DNA of 64,000 nt from Pseudomonadota bacterium (GTDB lineage Bacteria; Pseudomonadota; Alphaproteobacteria; Acetobacterales; Acetobacteraceae), in the NCBI GenBank assembly GCA_019351895.1, contig JABBOH010000003.1, positions 1 through 64,000 on the forward strand, written 5' to 3'. Below, in pieces: positions 1-9,531 of the stretch; the first letter of the stretch is position 1, and the number at the start of each line of letters is the position of its first letter. The position numbers and the translations under genes were made by a program. The notes under the pieces were generated by a model. It was not told where the DNA came from. It saw only the letters and a program-made list of their open reading frames with translations, and ran no database searches.

Positions 1-303
1 ATCTGCCAATCGGGGCAAGGCGTGATGCTGATGGAGTTGGAAGACGGCACGATCCGCGCCGAGCCCATGGTGCCCAACGCCATCGTCTATGTGGCGCCGC
101 ATTGGATCCATCGCAGCGTCAATGTCGGCGCCACCCCCTTCATCACCCTGTTCTGCTATCCCGCCGATGCCGGCCAGGATTACGACATCATCGCCAAGGC
201 CGGCGGCATGAAGGAGCGCGTCGTGGACGACGGGCGCGGCGGCTGGAAACTTGCGCCCAATCCTCGCTACCGTGGCCGCGTGACGGCGACGGCCGAACCG
301 TGA
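1..303 (+). CDS. Cupin-type glucose-6-phosphate isomerase (C-terminal part, truncated by window start)
   Basis: Open frame continues upstream of the first ATG (ICQSGQGVMLMELEDG...); C-terminus 'VYVAPHWIHRSVNVGATPFITLFCYPADAGQDYDII...NPRYRGR' resembles the archaeal/cupin GPI family. Confidence 0.7.
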   Translation: MCQSGQGVMLMELEDGTIRAEPMVPNAIVYVAPHWIHRSVNVGATPFITLFCYPADAGQDYDIIAKAGGMKERVVDDGRGGWKLAPNPRYRGRVTATAEP

Positions 304-1280
304 CCGCTCCCCTCAGCCCCGCCATGCAGCCGACGCTGCATTTCATCGGTGTCCCGACACGGCAATCCTCCATCATGTCGGTCTTTCCGCGTTGGGCAGA
401 GGCGCTGGGGCTAGGGCCTTGCGCGATCCACGGGATCGACCTTCCGCTGCACGCCCCGCCGGCGCAATATCGTGACGTGGTATCGTTCATCCGAAGCGAC
501 CCGCTTTCCATGGGCGCGCTGGTGACTGCGCATAAGATCGACCTGTTGCACGCGGCCGAAGACTTGTTCGACGACCTCGACCCGCATGCGCGTGCGCTGC
601 ACGAGGTGAGCTGCCTGTCGAAGCGTACCGGACGGTTGATCGGGCATGCGAAGGATCCGGTCTCCGCGCGGCTTGCGCTGGAACCGATCGTGCCGACCGG
701 GCATTGGCGGAAGACCGGTGCCGAGGCCTTCGTGCTCGGCGCGGGGGGCGCGACGACGGCCATCACCTGGAACCTCATGCAGCGGCACCATGGGGAGAAC
801 CGCCCGCGGCGCATCGTCGTCTCGGACGTGAATCCCGAACGCCTCATCATGCTGCGCAGGTTCCACGGAACGCTCGGCGCGTCGCTGCCGGTGGATTATG
901 TCCTGACGCGCACAAACGCCGACGCCGATGCCATCCTGCACGGCTTGCCCGATGGCTCTCTCGTTGTGAACGCCACCGGCCTTGGCAAGGACCGGCCGGG
1001 CTCTCCGCTCGGCGTCGAGGCGCTGTTCCCTCGGGGCGGCCTGGTCTGGGAGTTGAACTATCGGGGCGACCTGCTGTTTCTCGATCGCGCCGAGGAACAG
1101 GCGGACCGGCTGGCGCTCCGCACTTTCGATGGCTGGAACTACTTCCTGCATGGATGGACGCGGGTGATCGCCGAGGTCTTCGACGTGGAGATCGCGTCGT
1201 CCGGCCCTGACTTCGAGAGACTGTCAGCGGTCGCCGGCGGACCGCCGCGCCCGACCACCGGCAGCACGCGGGCACCGTGA
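300..1280 (+). CDS. Shikimate dehydrogenase-like protein (start uncertain: GTG 300 or ATG 324)
   Basis: 'FIGVPTRQSS', 'GALVTAHKIDLLHAA', 'AFVLGAGGATTAITWNL', 'LVVNATGLGKDRPGSPL' follow the AroE-like N-terminal and Rossmann pattern. Confidence 0.7.
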   Translation: MTAPLSPAMQPTLHFIGVPTRQSSIMSVFPRWAEALGLGPCAIHGIDLPLHAPPAQYRDVVSFIRSDPLSMGALVTAHKIDLLHAAEDLFDDLDPHARALHEVSCLSKRTGRLIGHAKDPVSARLALEPIVPTGHWRKTGAEAFVLGAGGATTAITWNLMQRHHGENRPRRIVVSDVNPERLIMLRRFHGTLGASLPVDYVLTRTNADADAILHGLPDGSLVVNATGLGKDRPGSPLGVEALFPRGGLVWELNYRGDLLFLDRAEEQADRLALRTFDGWNYFLHGWTRVIAEVFDVEIASSGPDFERLSAVAGGPPRPTTGSTRAP

Positions 1281-2200
1281 TGTCAGCCTCCGGCACCGTC
1301 AACCGGCTGCTGCCCCTGAAACCCGGCCGCAATGTTCTCGAACTCATCCTCGTCAGCCTGCCGCAGCTCCGCAAATCGGACCGCCGCGTGGCCGAGCATA
1401 TCCTTTCCGATCCGCAGGCGGCGCTCGGCGCGACCGTCGCGGAGACCGCGCGCGGCGCCGGGGTCAGTGAGCCGACGGTCATGCGCTTCTGCGCGGCGCT
1501 CGGCTTCGATGGCTTCCAGGACTTCAAGCTCAAGCTCGCCCATAGCGCGGCCCTGGGCGTGCCGGCGACGCAATCCGTTCTGGATGCGACAGACTCGCCG
1601 CGTGCCATCACGGACAAGGTCTTCGACTATACGATGACGAGTCTCGATTGGGCCCGCGCGCGGCTCGATCATGATGCCGTGGCCCAGGCTATCGATATGC
1701 TGGCGGGCGCGCGGCGCATCGAGTTCTTCGGATTCGGCGCTTCGTGGATCGTTGCCGCCGACGCGCAGCAGAAGTTCCCGCTGTTCGGCGTGCCCTGTGT
1801 CGTCCATACCGACAGCCACCAGCAATTCATGGCCGCATCCATGATGCATTCGGGAGATGTGGCTGTTGCCATCTCCAACACTGGCGAGACCATTGGGCTG
1901 CTCGATATCATCGACGCGGCGAAAGGCGCGGGCGCCACCGTCCTCGGAATATCCGGCCGAACGGGACGGATGAGCAGCCTCTGCGATCTGTTGCTCGTGG
2001 TCGAGACGCTGGAGAACACCGATATCTTCACCCCGACGATCTCGCGGCTGGCGGCGCTCGTGCTCGTGGACATTCTGGCCGTGGGCGTCGCGATGCGCCG
2101 AGGGCCCGATCATCAGCATCGGCTTGCGGCGATGAAAAAGAACCTGCGCAAAATGCGTTCCGGTCCGGACGAGCCGAGTTTCGATGACGGAGATGAGTAG
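1277..2200 (+). CDS. MurR/RpiR family transcriptional regulator (HTH + SIS domain)
   Basis: N-terminal 'SDRRVAEHILSDPQAALGATVAETARGAGVSEPTVMRFCAALGFDGFQDFK' HTH_6; C-terminal SIS 'VAVAISNTGETIGLLDIIDAAKGAGATVLGIS'. Confidence 0.9.
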   Translation: MMSASGTVNRLLPLKPGRNVLELILVSLPQLRKSDRRVAEHILSDPQAALGATVAETARGAGVSEPTVMRFCAALGFDGFQDFKLKLAHSAALGVPATQSVLDATDSPRAITDKVFDYTMTSLDWARARLDHDAVAQAIDMLAGARRIEFFGFGASWIVAADAQQKFPLFGVPCVVHTDSHQQFMAASMMHSGDVAVAISNTGETIGLLDIIDAAKGAGATVLGISGRTGRMSSLCDLLLVVETLENTDIFTPTISRLAALVLVDILAVGVAMRRGPDHQHRLAAMKKNLRKMRSGPDEPSFDDGDE

Positions 2201-2357
2201 CGCCTGCGGAATCGTCCGCACGCATCACGGCATCGAACGCGAGACCGTGATCGGCTGAAGCAAATCCTTCCGGCCTTGATCTGCCGGGATGCGTGTATGA
2301 TAACGCGACGGCGAGGGTCGGCTGACCCGCAATCTTCGCTCGCGGGGGAGAACCAAG

Positions 2358-3782
2358 ATGAACGCTGTTCCACCGCCAAATCGCGCCGCTATCGACGCTC
2401 TGCTGGCCGCGCTGCCCGCCGATCTCGTGCTGACCGCCACGGAAGATCTCGGACGCTTCAGCCGCGACTGGTCCGGTGACTATCATGGCCGCCCGCTTGC
2501 GGTCGCGCGGCCGCGCGACACCGCGGAAGTTTCGCTCGTGCTGCAGCATTGCCACCGGCTGCGCATCCCCGTGGTGCCGCAGGGGGGCCTGACGGGGCTC
2601 GTCGGCGGCGGCGTACCGGCGGACAAGGCCGAGCTTGTTCTAAGCCTCGAGCGCATGAACAAGGTGCGGCGGGTCGATCCCTTCGACTTCGCCATGATCG
2701 TGGAAGCCGGCTGCGTTCTGGAGGTCGCCAAGCAGGCGGCGGACGCGGCAGGCTGCCTGCTGCCGATCACCTTCGGCGCGCAGGGCAGTTGCAGGATCGG
2801 CGGCAACGTGGCCACCAACGCAGGCGGCTTCAACGTGCTGCGCTACGGCATGACGCGCGATCTCGTCCTCGGGCTCGAGGTCGTGCTGGCGGACGGGCGC
2901 ATCTGGAACGGCCTCAAGCTGCTGCGAAAGGACAATCGCGGATACGACCTCAAGCAGATGTTCATCGGCAGCGAAGGCACGCTCGGCGTGGTTACCGCAG
3001 CGGCGCTCAAGCTGTTTCCACGACCTGAGCAAGTCGAGACGGCGCTTGTGGCTCTCAGCAGCGTTCCCGACGCGATCGCCTTCTACGCGCATGTGCGCGC
3101 CGCCTGCAGCGACCTCGCCACCGCCTTCGAGTTGCTGATGCGACGCACGATCGATGTGTCGCTCACGGCCGATGAGCGGCTCGCCGACCCCTTCCCGGAG
3201 AAGTTTCCCGTCTACGTGCTGCTGGAGCTTTCCTGCGGCGCTGGGATCGATCTTCGCGCGCTGCTGGAAGGGGCGCTGGTCTCGGCAGGCGACATGCTGC
3301 TCGACGCCGTCATCGCTTCCAGTCAGGAACAGGCGGCGCGTCTCTGGCGGCTGCGTGAGACCATGGTGGAGAAGCAGGGCGGCGGAGAGCCCTATCTCCG
3401 CACCGATGTGTCACTCCCCATTTCACAGATTCCGGCCTTCGTGGCGGCTGTAGAAACAACCATGGCAGAAGGCTTTCCGCAGTCGGGGATCAATATCTAC
3501 GGCCATATCGGCGACGGCAATCTGCATATCAACGTCATCCCTCCGCGCGGCTTGGAGCGTGAAGCCCGTGCCGCGCTGATCCACGACGCCGAGACGACGC
3601 TATTCGGGGTGCTCGACCAGTTCGGCGGCAGCATCAGCGCCGAGCACGGGATCGGGCGCGCGAAGCGGCCGGCTTTTCTGGAACGCGTCGACGAGGTCTC
3701 GCTCGACATCATGATGCGGCTGAAATCGGTGCTGGATCCGGACGGCATACTGAGCGCCGGACGGCTGCTGCCGTCGCCATGA
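2358..3782 (+). CDS. FAD-linked oxidase (GlcD / D-lactate dehydrogenase-like)
   Basis: 'VVPQGGLTGLVGGGVP', 'GSCRIGGNVATNAGGFNVLRYGMTRDLVLGLEVVLADG', 'IGSEGTLGVVTAAALKLFP', 'GHIGDGNLHINV', 'SAEHGIGRAK'. Confidence 0.92.
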   Translation: MNAVPPPNRAAIDALLAALPADLVLTATEDLGRFSRDWSGDYHGRPLAVARPRDTAEVSLVLQHCHRLRIPVVPQGGLTGLVGGGVPADKAELVLSLERMNKVRRVDPFDFAMIVEAGCVLEVAKQAADAAGCLLPITFGAQGSCRIGGNVATNAGGFNVLRYGMTRDLVLGLEVVLADGRIWNGLKLLRKDNRGYDLKQMFIGSEGTLGVVTAAALKLFPRPEQVETALVALSSVPDAIAFYAHVRAACSDLATAFELLMRRTIDVSLTADERLADPFPEKFPVYVLLELSCGAGIDLRALLEGALVSAGDMLLDAVIASSQEQAARLWRLRETMVEKQGGGEPYLRTDVSLPISQIPAFVAAVETTMAEGFPQSGINIYGHIGDGNLHINVIPPRGLEREARAALIHDAETTLFGVLDQFGGSISAEHGIGRAKRPAFLERVDEVSLDIMMRLKSVLDPDGILSAGRLLPSP

Positions 3783-3809
3783 AGCAAGCAGAGATGGGAG
3801 AGGTCGATC

Positions 3810-4793
3810 ATGCGGACACGGACGTTTGGACGCACGGGACGGGCGGTCAGCGAAATCGGCTTTGGCGCCTGGGCCATCGGCGCAAGCTGGGGGCAGGTTG
3901 ACGACACGGCGGCGAAGCAGGCGCTGCACGCGGCGCTGGATGCCGGCGTCACCTTCATCGATACCGCGGATGTCTATGGCGACGGCCATTCCGAGCAGTT
4001 GATCGCGGGCGTCCTGAAAGAGCGCGGCGAGAGGCCCTATGTCGCGACGAAAGCGGGCCGCCGCCTGCCTAAGCAGGTCGTCGAGGGCTATTCGCTCGAG
4101 AACCTGACGGGCTGGATCGAGCGCAGCCTGCGCAACCTCGATGTCGAGACACTCGATCTCGTCCAGCTGCATTGCCCGCCCACGGACCTATACTATCACG
4201 CCGAGGTGTTCGGCTTCCTCGACAGGCTGAAGGCGCAAGGCAAGATCCGCGACTACGGCGTCAGCGTCGAACGTGTCGAGGAGGCGCTGAAGGCGATCGA
4301 GTTTCCGGGCGTCGTCAGCGTGCAAATCATCTTCAACATCTTCCGCCAGCGTCCGGCTGGGCTATTCTTCGAGCAGGCGCGCAAGCGGGACGTTGCTGTC
4401 ATAGCGCGTGTACCTTTGGCAAGCGGCCTGCTCTCCGGCAAGTTCCGCTCCGACACGACGTTCGAGGATACGGACCACCGGCAGTTCAACCGCAACGGCG
4501 AGGCCTTCGACGTGGGCGAGACCTTCTCGGGCGTGCCCTATGAGGTGGGCCTGAAGGCCGTGGACCGCCTGCGGCCGCTGGTGGGCGGCGACACCACGAT
4601 GGCCCGGTTCGCGCTCCGCTGGATCCTGATGTTCGATGCCGTCACCGTCGCCATTCCCGGCGCACGCACGCCAGAGCAGGCGAAGTCAAATGCCGCCGCT
4701 GCTGCTCTGCCGCCGCTGCCGGACGAGGTGATGGGCGAACTGCAGCGCATTTACGACGAGGACATCCGGCCGCACGTCCACGCGCGCTGGTAG
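3810..4793 (+). CDS. Aldo/keto reductase
   Basis: 'RTFGRTGRAVSEIGFGAWAIG', 'FIDTADVYGDGHSEQLIAGVL', 'LDLVQLHCPPTD', 'IPGARTPEQAKSNAAA'. Confidence 0.92.
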   Translation: MRTRTFGRTGRAVSEIGFGAWAIGASWGQVDDTAAKQALHAALDAGVTFIDTADVYGDGHSEQLIAGVLKERGERPYVATKAGRRLPKQVVEGYSLENLTGWIERSLRNLDVETLDLVQLHCPPTDLYYHAEVFGFLDRLKAQGKIRDYGVSVERVEEALKAIEFPGVVSVQIIFNIFRQRPAGLFFEQARKRDVAVIARVPLASGLLSGKFRSDTTFEDTDHRQFNRNGEAFDVGETFSGVPYEVGLKAVDRLRPLVGGDTTMARFALRWILMFDAVTVAIPGARTPEQAKSNAAAAALPPLPDEVMGELQRIYDEDIRPHVHARW

Positions 4794-4836
4794 CGCAGAC
4801 GCCCGGGGTCCTTCTCCCACAGCCGCGGATTCAGTC

Positions 4837-5694
4837 ATGGCATCGCCGATCATCGACGCGCATCAGCACTTCTGGGATCCGGATCAAGGTGACTACGGCT
4901 GGCTCAGCGGTCCCTTCCAGCCGATCCGCCGAATCTTCGGGCCGGATGATCTGGCGCCGTCCGTCGCCGAGTTCGGCATCGGCGGCACCGTACTGGTGCA
5001 GACCCAACACAGCTTGGCCGAAAGCTGGGAGTTCCTCGCAATCGCCGAACGCACGACGTTTGTCGCCGGCGTCGTCGCCTGGGTCGACCTCACCGATCCG
5101 GCGGTGGCCGAAACTCTGGCGCGTCTGAGGACGAGCGCCGGCGGCAGGTGGCTCGTCGGCATCCGTCACCTGCTGCATTTGGAAGCCGATGCTCAGTGGC
5201 TGCTGCGGCCCGATGTTCGACGAGGACTGGCGGCCGTCGCCGATGCGGGGCTCGTCTACGACCTCGTCGGCAACAGCACGCATCTCCCGGCGATGTTGCG
5301 CACCGTCGAAGACTTTCCGCAGTTGCGCTTCGTGCTGGATCACATCGCCAAGCCGGACATCAAGCACGCGGCCCGAGAGCCATGGACCACGCTGATGCGC
5401 GGCTTCACCCCACACCGGGATCACGTGTGGTGCAAACTCTCCGGCATGATCACGGAATCCGATTGGGGCCGTTGGTCGCCTGAGGACCTGAAACCCTATG
5501 TGATGGAGGCGCTCCGCATCTTCGGCTGGAACCGCTGCATGTTTGGGACCGACTGGCCGGTCTGCCTCGTCGCCGGAAGCTATGCCCAGGTTGTCAGCGC
5601 ACTCCGCAGCTGTCTCATTGACCTCGACGACACTCAACACGCGCAGATCTTCGGCCGGTCCGCGATTGAGGCCTACCGCCTTCCAGAGCTTTGA
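4837..5694 (+). CDS. Amidohydrolase family protein (L-fuconolactonase / L-rhamnonolactonase-like)
   Basis: 'IIDAHQHFWDPDQGDYGWL', 'FVLDHIAKPDI', 'KLSGMITESDW', 'MFGTDWPVCLVAGSYAQ'. Confidence 0.87.
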   Translation: MASPIIDAHQHFWDPDQGDYGWLSGPFQPIRRIFGPDDLAPSVAEFGIGGTVLVQTQHSLAESWEFLAIAERTTFVAGVVAWVDLTDPAVAETLARLRTSAGGRWLVGIRHLLHLEADAQWLLRPDVRRGLAAVADAGLVYDLVGNSTHLPAMLRTVEDFPQLRFVLDHIAKPDIKHAAREPWTTLMRGFTPHRDHVWCKLSGMITESDWGRWSPEDLKPYVMEALRIFGWNRCMFGTDWPVCLVAGSYAQVVSALRSCLIDLDDTQHAQIFGRSAIEAYRLPEL

Positions 5695-5800
5695 CGGCTC
5701 ACAATTTGTAGTTTCTCTTCAAATATGGCGCCCGGTAGACCCTGAGGCCGTTGACGACGGCGTTTTGACACGCTTAAGATGTAGATAATCTAGAAATGCC

Positions 5801-6916
5801 TTGATGAAGGGGCAGCACATGGGAGAACCTATGACACTCGATCAATTCGCGCTCTCGCGCCGACGGCTGCTGGCGGCGGCAGGGGCCACTGTCGCGACGG
5901 GTCTTGCTACGACCTCGGCCTTTGCGCAGGGCAAGCCATTCGTTCCGTACAGCAACAAGAGCCTCGACTACTACTTCTTCGTGGTGCAGCAGGATGCGGT
6001 TCGCCGCGCCGTGGAGGCGCAGGGCTGGACGTTCCAGGCCGTCAACGCAAGCTTCGACAACACCGTGCAACTGCAGCAGTGGGCCAGCCTGCTTTTGCGC
6101 AGCCCCGCCGCAATCATCAGCGATCCGATCGACAGCCAGGCGATCGTCAGCGCAATCCGGCGCTACAACTTCAAGCACATTCCAGTCGGTATCATCGACA
6201 CGCCGGCAACGGGCGGCGATGTCGCCATCACCGTCGACTTTGACAACCGCCAGGGCGGCGTCATGGCGGCACAGCAGATCGTGAACGCCCTCAAGGCACG
6301 CTACGGCTCGCCTCGCGGCATCGTGCTGAACTGCTACGGCGCGCTGCAGAGCGTCGCCTGGAGACTCCGCAAGGAGGGCTTCGATGCCGAAATGAAGAAA
6401 TACCCCAACATCACTCTGCTCGACCGCCCAACAGAGGGGTTGCTCAACAATATGTTGAGCGTCACGATCTCGACCTTATCCGAACATTCCAATCTCGATG
6501 CGGTTCATGCGCCGAGCGACACGCCGTCTCGCGGCATCGTCACGGCGTTGCAGCAGCGCGGGCGCTGGAAAAAACGCGACGAGAAGGGGCACGTCATCTT
6601 CGTCAATATCGACGGCGAGCCGATCGGCCTGCAGTGGATCAAGGAAGGCTACATGGACGCCGACATCTCGCAGGACCCGATCGCTTACGCGCAGATCACG
6701 GTCGATATGCTGTCGAAATACGCGATGCACAAACAGGCTGTGCCGCTCGGCCCTTACGAGAACAAGAATTACTATTGGGAGAAAGGCGAGATCGCAAAAT
6801 CGGCATCCGGCCCGTCGCTTGTGATTCCGCCCGTCGTCGTCAACGATAAGAACGTGGACGACCCTCGCCTGTGGGGCAATGTCGCCTACAACAAGTGGGG
6901 CCTGCATTACACCTAA
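5801..6916 (+). CDS. Sugar ABC transporter substrate-binding protein with Tat-like signal (start uncertain; internal ATGs at 5819 and 5831)
   Basis: 'SRRRLLAAAGATVATGLATTSAFAQG' twin-arginine-like leader; periplasmic-binding-protein body; followed by ABC ATPase and permease. Confidence 0.82.
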   Translation: MMKGQHMGEPMTLDQFALSRRRLLAAAGATVATGLATTSAFAQGKPFVPYSNKSLDYYFFVVQQDAVRRAVEAQGWTFQAVNASFDNTVQLQQWASLLLRSPAAIISDPIDSQAIVSAIRRYNFKHIPVGIIDTPATGGDVAITVDFDNRQGGVMAAQQIVNALKARYGSPRGIVLNCYGALQSVAWRLRKEGFDAEMKKYPNITLLDRPTEGLLNNMLSVTISTLSEHSNLDAVHAPSDTPSRGIVTALQQRGRWKKRDEKGHVIFVNIDGEPIGLQWIKEGYMDADISQDPIAYAQITVDMLSKYAMHKQAVPLGPYENKNYYWEKGEIAKSASGPSLVIPPVVVNDKNVDDPRLWGNVAYNKWGLHYT

Positions 6917-6926
6917 GCTCGGAACC

Positions 6927-8471
6927 ATGACCGCCATCGCACCCGGTTCCGAGGCGCCCCGCGACCCTATCCTCAGGGTCACGGGCCTGACCAAGGAGTA
7001 TCACGACTTCGCGGCTCTGCGCGATGTCTCCTTCGACATCCGGCGCGGCAGCATCCACGGCCTGCTGGGCGAGAACGGCGCGGGAAAGTCCACGCTCGTC
7101 GGCCTCATCGCCGGGATGCGCGTGCCGACGCGCGGCAGGATCCTGCTCGATGGCCGCGAGGTCCAGGGCTTGGACGTGAAGGCGGCGGAGCAGGCCGGGG
7201 TGTTCCTGGTGACGCAGGAGCCGATGATCGTCGGACAGATCACAGTGGCCGAAAACCTGCTTCTCGGCCATTGGCCGCAACAGGGTGGCGTCATCAACTG
7301 GAAGGAGCTGCGGCGGCAGGCTCGCCGCATGCTCGAAGGCACGGATATCGATCCCGAGGCACTCGCCGAGAACTTGAGCGCGGTCAATCGCCGCAAGCTC
7401 AACATTCTCCGTGCGCTGTTCAGCGGCGGGCGCCTGATTATTCTTGATGAGCCAACCGCCGCGCTGACCGTGGACGACCGGACGGTGCTGTTCGACTTCA
7501 TGCGAAAGCTGCGTGAGCAGGGCATCACCTTCGTGTTCATCTCCCACTACAACGAGGAAATCCTCGATATCTGCGACGCTGTCACGGTACTGCGCAACGG
7601 ACGCCTCGCGGGCAGCAGCGACGATATCTCGACCATGAACTCGGCACGCCTTTCGGAACTGGTTCTGGGGCGTGATCTGCAGCTTTTCGAGCGCCGGACG
7701 GCTGGCGTGGCGGCACCCACGGAGGCAGGCTTTCGCGTCCGCGGGGTGAAGGCGCCGCTTGTCGACATCGTGGAGTTCGCCATCCGCCCCGGGGAGGTCG
7801 TGGGTTTCGCGGGACTTCCCGGGTCGGGCGCGAAGGAGTTCGCCCAGACGCTGTTCGGGCTCAACCCCGCCGAGACCGGCGTGATGCGTCTTGCCACCGA
7901 TGGCGGCGAGACGCCCCTGCCTCCCGGGCCGCCCGAGGCCCTGGCGCGCGGCATCGCCTACCTGTCGGATGATCGGCGGCGCGACGGCCTCGTGGCGTCG
8001 CTGTCTATCGGCGACAACCTCTCGCTCTCCAGCCTGCCCGTCCTGTCCCGCCTCGGCTTCGTGAAGCGGCGCGCGGAAGCCGGTCTGATCCGGCGATATT
8101 TTCGCGAGATGGGCGTAAAGGCGCCCGATCCGGCGGTCTCCATCGATACGCTGAGCGGCGGCAACCAGCAGAAGGTGTGCCTCGGCAGACTTCTCGCGAC
8201 GAAGCCGAGCGTCCTGATCCTCGACGAGCCGACGCGCGGCATCGATGTCGGCGTCAAGGAAGACGTGCATCGCATGGTGGATAAGCTGACCCAGGAAGGT
8301 CTGAGCGTCATCGTCGTCACCGCGGACCTGGGCGAGATGTCCCGCGTCGTGGATCGGGTCTGCATTTTCTCGGGCGGCACCATCGTCGAGACATTGCATG
8401 CGCCCGACATCACCAAGGAGCGCCTGCTCAAAGCCGCTTTCAATCGGCGCGACGCGCGCGCCCTCGCCTAG
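6927..8471 (+). CDS. Sugar ABC transporter ATP-binding protein (tandem ABC domains, RbsA/MglA-like)
   Basis: Walker A 'GLLGENGAGKSTL', 'IILDEPTAAL', second domain 'LSGGNQQKVCLGRLLATKPSVLILDEPTRGIDVGVK'. Confidence 0.93.
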   Translation: MTAIAPGSEAPRDPILRVTGLTKEYHDFAALRDVSFDIRRGSIHGLLGENGAGKSTLVGLIAGMRVPTRGRILLDGREVQGLDVKAAEQAGVFLVTQEPMIVGQITVAENLLLGHWPQQGGVINWKELRRQARRMLEGTDIDPEALAENLSAVNRRKLNILRALFSGGRLIILDEPTAALTVDDRTVLFDFMRKLREQGITFVFISHYNEEILDICDAVTVLRNGRLAGSSDDISTMNSARLSELVLGRDLQLFERRTAGVAAPTEAGFRVRGVKAPLVDIVEFAIRPGEVVGFAGLPGSGAKEFAQTLFGLNPAETGVMRLATDGGETPLPPGPPEALARGIAYLSDDRRRDGLVASLSIGDNLSLSSLPVLSRLGFVKRRAEAGLIRRYFREMGVKAPDPAVSIDTLSGGNQQKVCLGRLLATKPSVLILDEPTRGIDVGVKEDVHRMVDKLTQEGLSVIVVTADLGEMSRVVDRVCIFSGGTIVETLHAPDITKERLLKAAFNRRDARALA

Positions 8472-8482
8472 AAGGTCGTCCG

Positions 8483-9508
8483 ATGTCCCAGAACGCCTCT
8501 CCGCCCGGAACAGCCGTCATGCCGCAACCGCAGCCGCAAACCCGTGGCGCCGGGGGCAGCCGGGGCGCGCTGCGCTGGATGCTGCAGAACGTCGTCTGGC
8601 TGTGGCTCGTCGGGCTGATCGTCATCTTCGGCGTGCTGAACAACTTCTTTTTCACGGTGGCCAATCTCCAGAACATTCTGATCCAGGCGACAGTGCTGGG
8701 GCTGCTGGCCCTTGCCGTCTCGCTCCCGCTTCTCGTCGCGGAGATCGACCTCTCGATTGCCAGCAACATGGGCTTCTCCTCGGTCGTGGGCGCCATGCTG
8801 CTGAGCGGCACTCACCTGCCCTGGTGGCTCGGCATGCTGATCGGCATCGCGGCGGGCGCGCTCATCGGCCTGTTCAACGGGCTCTGCATCACGCGGCTGC
8901 GCATGGTGTCGCTCATCGAGACGCTGGCGATGATGATCATCCTGCAGGGCGCGCTACTGGCCATCACCCACGGCAACACGATCACCGACATGCCGATGGC
9001 CTATGACTGGATCGGTCAGGCGAACGTCCTCGGCTGGCCCGTCATGCCGATCATCTTCGCGCTGGCCCTCATCGCGGTCGCTGTCGTGCTGCGCGCCACA
9101 GTCTTCGGGCGCAGCGTCTATGCGGTGGGCGGCAACGCGCTCGCCGCCGCGACCGCCGGGATCCGCGTCAACCGGATCAAGATCCTCGCCTTCACCGCCT
9201 CGGGCTTCCTCTCCGCGGTCGCCGGCTACCTTCTCGCGGCGTGGCAGATGGCGATCACCTCCAACCAGGGCGCGGGGTTCCTACTCTATGCCATCGCAGC
9301 CCCGATTATCGGCGGCGTGAGCGTATTTGGCGGGCGTGGACGCGTCATCGGCATTCTCGGCGGGGTGCTGCTCCTCACCGTGATCCATGTCGGGCTGTCG
9401 ATCGTCAACGTCCCGTCCTTCTATGTCGACATGATCGGCGGATTGGCGATCTTCGTCGCGGTCGCGATCGACGCGATGCGCGTCCGGCTGTCCGCGGGCG
9501 CGGCGTGA
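8483..9508 (+). CDS. Sugar ABC transporter permease (RbsC-like)
   Basis: Multiple hydrophobic segments; 'FGRSVYAVGGNALAAATAGIRVNRIKILAF', 'IAAPIIGGVSVFGGRGRVIGILGGVLLL'. Confidence 0.93.
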   Translation: MSQNASPPGTAVMPQPQPQTRGAGGSRGALRWMLQNVVWLWLVGLIVIFGVLNNFFFTVANLQNILIQATVLGLLALAVSLPLLVAEIDLSIASNMGFSSVVGAMLLSGTHLPWWLGMLIGIAAGALIGLFNGLCITRLRMVSLIETLAMMIILQGALLAITHGNTITDMPMAYDWIGQANVLGWPVMPIIFALALIAVAVVLRATVFGRSVYAVGGNALAAATAGIRVNRIKILAFTASGFLSAVAGYLLAAWQMAITSNQGAGFLLYAIAAPIIGGVSVFGGRGRVIGILGGVLLLTVIHVGLSIVNVPSFYVDMIGGLAIFVAVAIDAMRVRLSAGAA

Positions 9509-9531
9509 ACATGGTGAGGGAGGCCGGCGAC

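Noticed and set aside
5765-5791. Sigma-70-like promoter TTGACA-N15-TAATCT ahead of the 5801 ABC operon
   Set aside because: Spacer is shorter than typical and no independent support; not listed as a feature.
6840-8399. 519-aa minus-strand ORF antisense to the ABC ATPase
   Set aside because: Shadow ORF; no recognisable domain.
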